Positions 7,188-12,417 of a stretch of DNA of 14,015 nt are shown here, one piece after another. The position numbers were made by a program, and so were the translations under genes. Position 1 is the stretch's first letter. The number at the start of each line of letters is the position of its first letter. The DNA is from Candidatus Omnitrophota bacterium (GTDB lineage Bacteria > Hinthialibacterota > Hinthialibacteria > OLB16): contig JACKFH010000061.1 of the NCBI GenBank assembly GCA_020632575.1, positions 1 to 14,015 on the forward strand, given 5' to 3'. Below the pieces are notes generated by a model that saw nothing but the letters and a program-made list of their open reading frames with translations, was not told where the DNA came from and ran no database searches.

Positions 7188-7195
7188 AGAAGGAG
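7188..7195 (+). promoter_or_regulatory. ribosome binding site for the GTG start of FGE paralogue 2
   Basis: AGAAGGAG lies 7 bases before GTG 7203 and directly after the stop of the first paralogue. This strong site fixes the non-ATG start and supports co-translation on one mRNA. Confidence 0.7.
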
Positions 7196-7202
7196 TTTCA
7201 CG

Positions 7203-8396
7203 GTGGCCCGAACCATTGGTTTTGCGAGTTTACTCATAGGTTGCTTATTGTCCTCACGAACTATCTTCGCGGTGGACCCCATTCCCATCACCTACCCCAA
7301 CACCGCCTTCGATTATGATCAGAACGGCGCCATCGACGCCACGGACCTCATCTACTTCCTCCAAAGGTGGGGGATCGAGGGAATCGAAACTCCGACACCA
7401 ACGGTAACGCCCATTATTACCATTGCAAATACTTTTACCCACACCCCGACACGGACATCGACGGAAACGCCCACACCCACAAAAACGGACACTCCGACCG
7501 AAACATTGTCTCCAACACCAACAGAAACGCCCACAGACTCAAACTCCTTCATTGTCGACATTGGTGCATTGCCGACACCTCTACCCCTAAGACTTGTTCG
7601 TATTCCAGCGGGTTCATTCATGATGGGATCGCCCGAAACGGAAAGAGGTCGCTTCGCCTCTGAGGGCCCGATTCACGAAGTGACCATTGGGTACGACTTC
7701 TTTATGGGTGAAACCGAGGTGACTCAGGCCCAATGGCAGAAAGTGATGGGCTCTAATCCGGCGCGAGATTTTGGTGTGGGGCCAGACCTTCCGGTTTACT
7801 TTGTTTCCTGGGATGAATGCCATTTGTTTCCCGCCAAGCTCAACGAGACGGGGCCGGGGACCTATCGACTCCCGACAGAGGCCGAATGGGAATATGCCTG
7901 CCGTGCTGGGACCTCGAATCGTTTCTATTTTGGCAATTCATTGGGGTGTCCTGATGGTTGCGAAGATTGTGAGGCCGACACCATTGTCATTGGAGGAAAG
8001 GAGGGGGTTCTTGAAGTTGAGTTCATCAAGCCAAAGACTCCACCCAAAATCGGCCTTCCCACCCAATATTATCGCAAGGATTTTATGTGGTATTGCTTGA
8101 ATTCTGATTTCAAGACCCATTCCGCCCGCCAAAAGATCCCGAATGGTTTTGGCCTCTATGACATGTTGGGGAATGTCGATGAGTGGGTCCTGGATGGTTT
8201 CAACGGGGACTATGTGGGTGCTCCCAATGATGGCAGCGCTTGGGAGACCCCCGGATCGGATCGAAGGGTACTTCGTGGTGGACACTACCAGGGCACTGCA
8301 GGGTTTCTCCGATCAGCGAGTCGAGATAGCGAGGAAAAGAATATCAGAACCAATGTGTCCGGATTCCGAGTGGTTTGGACCCCGTCTCCTCTCTAG
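7203..8396 (+). CDS. secreted FGE/SUMF1-fold protein with dockerin-like loop and Thr-Pro linker (paralogue 2)
   Basis: The 397-residue paralogue of the preceding gene begins at GTG 7203. Order: signal peptide (about 1-23, IFA before VDP), one calcium loop D37, D39, N41, G42, I44, D45 and D48 followed by LIYFLQRWG, Thr-Pro linker (62-112), then the FGE-fold domain (about 130-397). Shared blocks are AGSFMMGSPE (136-145), ETEVTQAQW (170-178), YRLPTEAEWEYACRAGT (221-237), GNVDEW (323-328), RVLRGG (355-360) and SGFRVVW (386-392). The shared cysteine cluster is C249, C253, C256 with C298. The segment that carries the catalytic cysteines in real FGEs reads HYQGTAGFLRSAS and has none, so this copy is even less FGE-like. 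The 15-base gap means the pair is surely one operon. A surface-binding or matrix role is inferred from signal peptide, stalk and calcium loop; no ligand can be named. Confidence 0.88.
   Translation: MARTIGFASLLIGCLLSSRTIFAVDPIPITYPNTAFDYDQNGAIDATDLIYFLQRWGIEGIETPTPTVTPIITIANTFTHTPTRTSTETPTPTKTDTPTETLSPTPTETPTDSNSFIVDIGALPTPLPLRLVRIPAGSFMMGSPETERGRFASEGPIHEVTIGYDFFMGETEVTQAQWQKVMGSNPARDFGVGPDLPVYFVSWDECHLFPAKLNETGPGTYRLPTEAEWEYACRAGTSNRFYFGNSLGCPDGCEDCEADTIVIGGKEGVLEVEFIKPKTPPKIGLPTQYYRKDFMWYCLNSDFKTHSARQKIPNGFGLYDMLGNVDEWVLDGFNGDYVGAPNDGSAWETPGSDRRVLRGGHYQGTAGFLRSASRDSEEKNIRTNVSGFRVVWTPSPL
7386..7538 (+). repeat. Thr-Pro repeat linker coding region (paralogue 2)
   Basis: Codons 62-112 encode a TPTXT-rich stalk interrupted near its start by a hydrophobic patch (VTPIITIANTF, 68-78). 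It is longer than the linker of paralogue 1 (51 against 43 residues) and ends in a similar TPTETPT unit. Confidence 0.8.
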
Positions 8397-8408
8397 CTCA
8401 AAAGAAGT

Positions 8409-8437
8409 TGATTCCCCGGTTGGAGGATTGTCTAATT
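8409..8437 (+). promoter_or_regulatory. candidate promoter for the pseudopilin gene
   Basis: TTGATT (8409-8414) and TCTAAT (8432-8437) are separated by 17 bases and match 4/6 and 5/6 of the consensus. Transcription would start about 110 bases before the pseudopilin ATG. No terminator is clear between the FGE-fold genes and this site, so read-through is also possible. Confidence 0.4.
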
Positions 8438-8555
8438 GAGTAGGACAGTTTCCTCTCACTCATGTCGACTGGAATTCTATTTGCCAAGGAGTAAAATTGC
8501 GGAATTCGGGTATCGACTCGATTGATTTTTATCCATTCGGCGGAAGGATGTCCCA

Positions 8556-9242
8556 ATGGTAAGGCTCAAGGCAGTGAAAGGTTTCACCCTGATCGAACTC
8601 CTGATAGTGATCGCCATCATTCTGATCCTGATCGCGATTGCGCTTCCCAATTTCCTGGAAGCCCAAGAGCGGGCGAAGGTCACTCGGGCCAAGGGAGAAC
8701 TCCGGTCGATCACAACCGCCGCTCACGAACATTTGCTGACCTACAACTACTTTTATTCCGACTACAACGATCAGGTAGAACTTCGTGTCACGACCCGGAA
8801 CAATTTCAATGGCAGTATGGACACCCCCTGTCCCACCGATCCGCCCGAACCGACCGAAACCGGCGGGCTCGAATTCCTTGGGAGTCAAAAGGGAAACTAC
8901 GGACCGGGCATTCATTGCCCATTGACCACCCCCATTCAATTCATCGACGCGGGTTCCTTCCACGATCCTTGGTCGGACGGAACGATCCCGATTGGATACG
9001 ATTCCCGTCGATCTTCAACAACCGGCGACGACCCGAAAATCCTCTACTACGGAGCCTACTTTGTTTCCGGACCCGACCACATCGCAGGTCATTGGAATCG
9101 CGGGTATCCTGGCAATACGACGGGAATGGCGCTTGCATACGCCCCCACCAATGGAACCAGAAGCCTTGGAGAGATCTGGTCGGTGGTGGCACTGGACACA
9201 CGCCGGGCAAGAACCGAATACGACCCGCTGACCAGCCAGTGA
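8556..9242 (+). CDS. type II secretion / type IV pilin-like pseudopilin
   Basis: The 228-residue product has a class III prepilin leader: short basic MVRLKAVKG, cleavage after G9, mature N terminus F10 with the conserved E14 (FTLIE), then a hydrophobic helix to about 31 and the NFLEAQERAKVTRAKGELRS stem typical of GspG-like pseudopilins in Planctomycetes-type bacteria. The C-terminal head (about 65-228) is rich in Gly, Pro, Thr and aromatic residues and has two cysteines, C92 and C121, that might pair. Such proteins are processed by a prepilin peptidase and assembled into short pseudopili that push substrates out, or act as minor pilins. AAGGA (8544-8548) lies 7 bases before the ATG. No secretin, ATPase or peptidase gene is nearby, so the machinery must be elsewhere. 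Its place beside the secreted FGE-fold pair suggests, but does not show, a shared export or surface role. Confidence 0.85.
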   Translation: MVRLKAVKGFTLIELLIVIAIILILIAIALPNFLEAQERAKVTRAKGELRSITTAAHEHLLTYNYFYSDYNDQVELRVTTRNNFNGSMDTPCPTDPPEPTETGGLEFLGSQKGNYGPGIHCPLTTPIQFIDAGSFHDPWSDGTIPIGYDSRRSSTTGDDPKILYYGAYFVSGPDHIAGHWNRGYPGNTTGMALAYAPTNGTRSLGEIWSVVALDTRRARTEYDPLTSQ

Positions 9243-9287
9243 GCCGAATCGGCGACTGAGCACTCGGCGTCGTTCGGAAGAATCCGC

Positions 9288-10454
9288 CTAAGGCTTCCAG
9301 ATCGAGGCCCCAATAAACTGCTGGGGATGCTCCTCCGTGGCCCAGTAGTACATGACGACGAGCTTTCCATCGGGACGTTGCACGAGACGCGGGTAGCCAA
9401 GGTCGACATATTTCCTGCCTGGTTCATCCACGTCGGGATCCTCATCCATCGGTTGGAAATCGTCGCGAATGATGAACTCGGGTCCCCAGGTCTTCCCGTT
9501 GTCGGCGCTGTATCTTGCTCGCATCTCGCCGACATGCCGGTCCCCATACGCGCAGCAAAGCCGACCATCCTCGAGTTTCACCAAAGCGGGTGGATTCGAG
9601 TGGGTCTTCATTGTCTTGACTGTGCCGAGTATGTCCCAAGTCTTGCATCCATCCTTCGATTCATAGGCCTCGATGGTCGCGAGCTTGTTGCCTCCTTGAT
9701 AAATCTTTCGATAGGCGGTCACAAAATGATCATCGGAGACTTGGACGGTTTGACACATGATCGCACGATAGTCCTCGGCTTCGGGGGTGATCCAGGAAAC
9801 GAAATCGAACGTGCGGCCTCCGTCAGTCGTTTCAATGCAGGCAAGGCGAGCCAGTTCGATTTCCGGGTCCTCGGCCGATATGAAGACGCGACAATGTTTT
9901 CCATCCTGGATGACATAGTCCGTTCTCGGAGAAAGTTTCTTGCCTTTGATCTCGGGGTGATCGTTGAGGCCGTTCAAGGAATAGGGGCCGTTCCAAGTTT
10001 GACCGCGATCATAGGAATAGAAGAACCCGCCATCGGGGTCGTCGTTGCCATGATACCCCGTAGCGAAGATCCGGAGGGCGAAACCCGGATTGTTGAAATC
10101 CATTGGTTCGGAGAGCGCCTTCTTCCCCTCCGCCTTGAACTTTTCGTTGTCGTCATCGAGAAAACCTTCCGGGTCGAACATCTCCCAAGTCTCTCCCCCA
10201 TCTTTGCTCCGAGAAAGCAACGTGTCCTGACGCCCCGCGATGTTGTGGCCCCGATGCAATTCGAAATCACCTTGGGTGAATGCGACTAGGATTTCATTCC
10301 CCCACTGCCAAACGCCGTTATTTGCGGGCCAGCCATGGAAACGGTCTTTCTCGATGGCGACGATGGAGTGTTGGACGGAGAGGGATTCTCCGGACCAGGC
10401 GAGGGTGGGGGCGAGGGTTAGTAGCATCATTTGAACGAAGCATATTCTCTTCAT
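9288..10454 (-). CDS. exported sialidase-like BNR/Asp-box beta-propeller protein
   Basis: The 388-residue product has a signal peptide (about 1-21, MKRICFVQMM then a hydrophobic run ending AWSG) and five Asp-box motifs (S-x-D-x-G-x-T-W like) at 83-90, 147-154, 209-216, 266-273 and 316-323, spaced as blades of a six-bladed propeller. The opening KDRFHGWPANNGVWQWGNEI (36-55) is typical of a 'sialidase family' common in Planctomycetes and related phyla. A classical FRIP arginine motif is not evident, so neuraminidase activity is doubtful; another exo-glycosidase or a binding role is possible. The frame is open to 10535, but ATG 10454 with GGAG 6 bases upstream gives the signal peptide directly. 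It lies 74 bases downstream of the toxin gene on the same strand and converges on the pseudopilin, from which 45 bases separate it. Confidence 0.82.
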   Translation of the reverse strand: MKRICFVQMMLLTLAPTLAWSGESLSVQHSIVAIEKDRFHGWPANNGVWQWGNEILVAFTQGDFELHRGHNIAGRQDTLLSRSKDGGETWEMFDPEGFLDDDNEKFKAEGKKALSEPMDFNNPGFALRIFATGYHGNDDPDGGFFYSYDRGQTWNGPYSLNGLNDHPEIKGKKLSPRTDYVIQDGKHCRVFISAEDPEIELARLACIETTDGGRTFDFVSWITPEAEDYRAIMCQTVQVSDDHFVTAYRKIYQGGNKLATIEAYESKDGCKTWDILGTVKTMKTHSNPPALVKLEDGRLCCAYGDRHVGEMRARYSADNGKTWGPEFIIRDDFQPMDEDPDVDEPGRKYVDLGYPRLVQRPDGKLVVMYYWATEEHPQQFIGASIWKP

Positions 10455-10528
10455 GGTGGTCTCCAAGGTTGGGATTGAGGTATTTCGGTGGTACGGCCGA
10501 GAACAAACTTGACCTTCAAAGGACTGTC

Positions 10529-10912
10529 TCACCATGCCTTTTCGATTTCAACATCCTTCATCGGATAGTGTTTTGTATTCAACGTGAAAACCTTCCCGCC
10601 TGTTTCCATGGCGGTGGCTGCGAGGATGGCGTCGTTGAAATCGACACCGTGGCTTGGGTTCCATTTTCGATAGAACTCGCCCGCGCGATCGATGATTTCC
10701 CGAGTGACCGGAGCGGTGGCGAAATGGGAGAGAAACTCCAGGGTGGCCTCCTCTTCCTCCGGTTTCATGAAAAAAACAATTTCTCCTCTTTGAACCGCGC
10801 CTGTCCAGGGTTCGAGGTTATCGTTTTTCCAGACTCGCTTGAGGAATCGTTTCGCCTTCGGTTCCCCCCTCAGGTGCCAGATCAGCACATCCGAATCCAG
10901 GTAAACCCTCAA
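10529..10912 (-). CDS. vapC: PIN-domain ribonuclease toxin, VapC family
   Basis: VapC toxins are Mg-dependent endoribonucleases that cut specific RNAs, often tRNA or rRNA, and are held inactive by the cognate antitoxin. The 127-residue product shows the PIN pattern: YLDSDVLIWHLRG (4-16) with D6, E44 in the GEIVF segment, GVDFNDAILAATA (89-101) with D94 (D91 nearby), and TLNTKHYP (110-117). These acidic residues form the usual metal site, and length is normal. The start is a TTG (10910-10912) whose last bases overlap the antitoxin stop as TTGA; GGAGG lies 8 bases upstream. Translation should therefore depend on the antitoxin gene, as expected for a type II module. The N-terminal MRVYLDSD matches the family, so no ATG start is needed. 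The target RNA cannot be read from the sequence. Confidence 0.88.
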   Translation of the reverse strand: MRVYLDSDVLIWHLRGEPKAKRFLKRVWKNDNLEPWTGAVQRGEIVFFMKPEEEEATLEFLSHFATAPVTREIIDRAGEFYRKWNPSHGVDFNDAILAATAMETGGKVFTLNTKHYPMKDVEIEKAW

Positions 10913-11166
10913 GGTTGATGCCTCCGCATGGACGCGTCAAACGCCTCGCGCGCTTTCTTGACCGTTTCCGCCGGCGACTCCTCACGATTCCAAGCGCCCC
11001 AGGACCGGTCCAAGAAATCTTTCCCTTTCTTGGGGCCCGCTTGCTCGGCATAGGCGCGGATCGCGTTTTCAATCACTTTTTTCTTGGGGATTCGAAGGCT
11101 CTTCGAAAGGTTTTCGATCTCGAAGGCCACCGATTCATCCACTCGTGTGGAGATGACTTTATCCAT
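10909..11166 (-). CDS. vapB: ribbon-helix-helix antitoxin for the PIN toxin
   Basis: The 85-residue product has an N-terminal ribbon-helix-helix DNA-binding domain: strand VISTRVDES (4-12), helix to about 24, IPKKKVIENAIRAYAEQ (26-42) as turn and second helix. A C-terminal part (about 50-85, with WGAWN and EAFDASMRRHQP) fits an antitoxin's toxin-wrapping tail. It would neutralise the PIN toxin and repress its own promoter. The frame extends upstream to 11253, but ATG 11166 has AAGGA (11174-11178 on the opposite strand) 7 bases away and begins directly with the DNA-binding strand. The stop overlaps the toxin start by 4 bases. The exact antitoxin family (VapB, CopG or ParD-like) is uncertain; the role is inferred from fold and position. 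Confidence 0.82.
   Translation of the reverse strand: MDKVISTRVDESVAFEIENLSKSLRIPKKKVIENAIRAYAEQAGPKKGKDFLDRSWGAWNREESPAETVKKAREAFDASMRRHQP
10921..10925 (-). promoter_or_regulatory. ribosome binding site that selects the TTG start of vapC
   Basis: Read on the minus strand this is GGAGG, 8 bases before TTG 10912 and inside the antitoxin coding region. It supports a non-ATG start and coupled translation. Confidence 0.6.
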
Positions 11167-11195
11167 GAGGCGATCCTTTTCAATCCGATGTAAGC

Positions 11196-11224
11196 ATCCT
11201 AGCGTAAGCTTCACCGACCCACAA
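11196..11224 (-). promoter_or_regulatory. candidate promoter of the toxin-antitoxin pair
   Basis: On the minus strand, TTGTGG (11219-11224) and TAGGAT (11196-11201) are 17 bases apart. The -35 is 3/6 and the -10 is 4/6 of consensus. The leader to ATG 11166 would be about 22 bases. The inverted repeat at 11211-11232 has its centre on the -35. Confidence 0.45.
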
Positions 11225-11232
11225 GGTCGTGA
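11211..11232. promoter_or_regulatory. inverted repeat, probable antitoxin operator
   Basis: CGACC (11215-11219) and GGTCG (11225-11229) flank 5 bases; with one unpaired C the arms extend to TCA/TGA (11211-11213 and 11230-11232). The dyad centre falls in the predicted -35, where a bound ribbon-helix-helix antitoxin would block RNA polymerase. The repeat is seen; the operator role is inferred. Confidence 0.45.
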
Positions 11233-11423
11233 CTTCCTATCGTCCTGGCTCAACGGAAGTTTTCTGTTTCCCCTCGTGGTCTATAATCTGGAGGATCGGG
11301 ATCGAAGGCGCCTCATGTCGGTCATTAATCAAAGCGTCCCGAGTGACCGATAGTGAACCGAACCCTATCAGTCGGTCAACCGCTTTCCTTGATCCCTGAC
11401 CGGTTTCATTGTAGAAGTCCGGA
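11233..11423. other. divergent intergenic region between antitoxin and glycosylase genes
   Basis: No gene is supported here. A perfect TATAAT stands at 11282-11287 on the plus strand but with no good -35 (TTTTCT at 16 bases). An imperfect inverted repeat has GACCGATAG at 11345-11353 and CTATC...GGTC at 11365-11377. TTGATC (11389-11394) and TAGAAG (11412-11417) are 17 bases apart, just before the glycosylase ATG, which would give an almost leaderless message. Confidence 0.4.
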
Positions 11424-12107
11424 ATGAAACAAGGCCGGCACCGTATCTCATTAAGCGATCTGCCTGGATTGATGGAGGTCTATTCCTCTCTACGGGAACG
11501 CTTTGGGCATCGCGATTGGTGGCCGGGGGACACCCCTTTCGAGATCATTGTCGGAGCGATTCTGACCCAAAACACTGCCTGGAAGAATGTGGAGAAAGCG
11601 ATCGCGAACCTGAAACGAGAGAAAGTCCTTTCTGTCGCCGCGATGCGTCGCATCCCGCAGGATCACCTCGCCGAACTTATTCGCTCCTCCGGGTATTTCA
11701 ACCAGAAGGCGATCAAACTCAAAGCGTTCATTTCCTTCTTGGATGAACACTACTCCGGCTCGATCGCCAAAATGGCCAAGGCGCCTCTAGAGACCCTGCG
11801 GCATCACCTTCTCGAGGTCAAAGGCATCGGTCCCGAAACCGCCGACAGCATATTACTGTATGCCTTGAATAAACCGATCTTCGTCATCGACGCCTACACC
11901 AAAAGGCTCCTCCAACGGCATCATTATTTCGACAAGGAGCCCACTTACCACGAGGCCCAGGAGTTTTTCGAAAGAAACCTCCCAGCCAATCTCGATTTGT
12001 TCAACGATTACCATGCGCAAATCGTGGCAGTCGGCCATCATTACTGCAAACCCAAGCCGCGGTGCGAGGGTTGTCCGCTGGAGCATTTGCCACATCGCTC
12101 AGAATGA
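11424..12107 (+). CDS. endonuclease III-superfamily DNA glycosylase (HhH-GPD), MagIII-like
   Basis: This is a base-excision repair glycosylase of 227 residues. Visible are FGHRDWWPGDTPFEIIVGAILTQN as the N-terminal helix and loop block (27-50, with TQN 48-50 and W53 K54 N55), the helix-hairpin-helix LEVKGIGPETAD (130-141), and the catalytic Asp in VIDAYTKR (D156). At the place of the E. coli endonuclease III lyase lysine (GVGRKTA) the sequence has E138 (GIGPETA), so a monofunctional glycosylase acting on alkylated bases, as in MagIII-type relatives, is likelier than a bifunctional thymine-glycol enzyme. The C terminus has CKPKPRCEGC (C208, C214, C217) but no fourth cysteine, so a full [4Fe-4S] cluster loop is in doubt. 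The start is weakly supported by AGAAG 6 bases upstream. It is transcribed divergently from the toxin-antitoxin pair. Confidence 0.85.
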   Translation: MKQGRHRISLSDLPGLMEVYSSLRERFGHRDWWPGDTPFEIIVGAILTQNTAWKNVEKAIANLKREKVLSVAAMRRIPQDHLAELIRSSGYFNQKAIKLKAFISFLDEHYSGSIAKMAKAPLETLRHHLLEVKGIGPETADSILLYALNKPIFVIDAYTKRLLQRHHYFDKEPTYHEAQEFFERNLPANLDLFNDYHAQIVAVGHHYCKPKPRCEGCPLEHLPHRSE

Positions 12108-12121
12108 TTAAACTGGGGCTT

Positions 12122-12208
12122 CCCTTCCCTAACCCCCTCTCCACATTATGGGGCAAAGGAAACCGATTCCCCCTCCCCGCGATGCGGGGAAGGGGTTAGG
12201 GGGAGGGG
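12122..12208. repeat. REP-like GC-rich palindromic element
   Basis: Outer arms CCCTAACCCC (12127-12136) and GGGGTTAGGG (12192-12201) are perfect reverse complements, with flanking C-rich and G-rich tracts that extend the pairing imperfectly. An inner hairpin has TCCCCGC (12174-12180), loop GAT, and GCGGGGA (12184-12190). The whole palindrome of about 87 bases fills the gap between the glycosylase stop and the next gene's ribosome site. It looks like the dispersed intergenic palindromes found in multiple copies in many genomes; copy number cannot be judged from one window. It could act as a terminator or mRNA-end stabiliser for the glycosylase gene. Confidence 0.65.
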
Positions 12209-12211
12209 TTC

Positions 12212-12218
12212 AAAGGAG
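12212..12218 (+). promoter_or_regulatory. ribosome binding site of the 63-residue gene
   Basis: AAAGGAG lies 7 bases before ATG 12226. It fixes the start and excludes the in-frame ATG at 12148, whose extension would translate the palindrome. Confidence 0.65.
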
Positions 12219-12225
12219 ATACAAA

Positions 12226-12417
12226 ATGAGTGAACTACCCGGAAAAATCCGAGTGCAGGACGCCGCGCTCGCCAACATGGTTACGATCGCGGCGGTTCTG
12301 GAATACCTGGACCAACGAGATCCAGGCGCCAAAGACCTGATCGAGAACCGCGCGCGTGAGATCGCCCACACGATTCGAGAGCAGGCCGAGGCCCAGAGCG
12401 AGGGAAACGGAGAATGA
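12226..12417 (+). CDS. 63-residue helical protein of unknown function
   Basis: I do not recognise a family. The product reads as a short polar segment (MSELPGKIRVQDAA), an Ala/Val/Leu-rich amphipathic helix (about 12-28, with MVTIAAVLEYLDQ), then a charged helix (about 33-57, KDLIENRAREIAHTIREQAE) and a Glu/Asn end. There is no signal peptide, membrane segment or metal motif. A strong ribosome site and an ATGA overlap (12414-12417) with the M24-family gene show that it is a real, translationally coupled gene. It may be a small subunit or chaperone of the M24 protein; this is inferred only from coupling. A helical dimer or a small accessory protein is the most that the sequence suggests. Confidence 0.72.
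   Translation: MSELPGKIRVQDAALANMVTIAAVLEYLDQRDPGAKDLIENRAREIAHTIREQAEAQSEGNGE

Noticed and set aside
6018..8396. A complete diversity-generating retroelement
   Set aside because: No reverse transcriptase, accessory gene or template repeat is visible in the window; only the target-like fold is present.
8522..9259. 245-codon frame overlapping the pseudopilin in another plus-strand frame
   Set aside because: It is His/Arg/Pro-rich and low in family features, while the overlapping frame has a textbook prepilin leader and ribosome site.
9243..9287. Terminator between the convergent pseudopilin and Asp-box genes
   Set aside because: Only a GCCG-AAT-CGGC stem at 9243-9253 with a 3-base loop is visible, without a T tract in either direction; too weak to annotate.
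9327..10289. 320-codon open frame on the plus strand
   Set aside because: It is antisense to the Asp-box protein, which has a signal peptide, ribosome site and motifs; the plus frame has none.
10455..10535. N-terminal extension of the Asp-box protein to 10535
   Set aside because: It would put 27 polar residues before the signal peptide and overlap vapC; ATG 10454 has its own ribosome site.
11084..11353. 89-codon plus-strand frame opposite the antitoxin and its promoter
   Set aside because: It is antisense to the antitoxin for half its length, lacks a ribosome site, and covers the promoter and dyad.
12148..12225. N-terminal extension of the 63-residue gene to ATG 12148
   Set aside because: It would translate the palindromic repeat as Pro/Gly-rich sequence, and the strong ribosome site belongs to ATG 12226.
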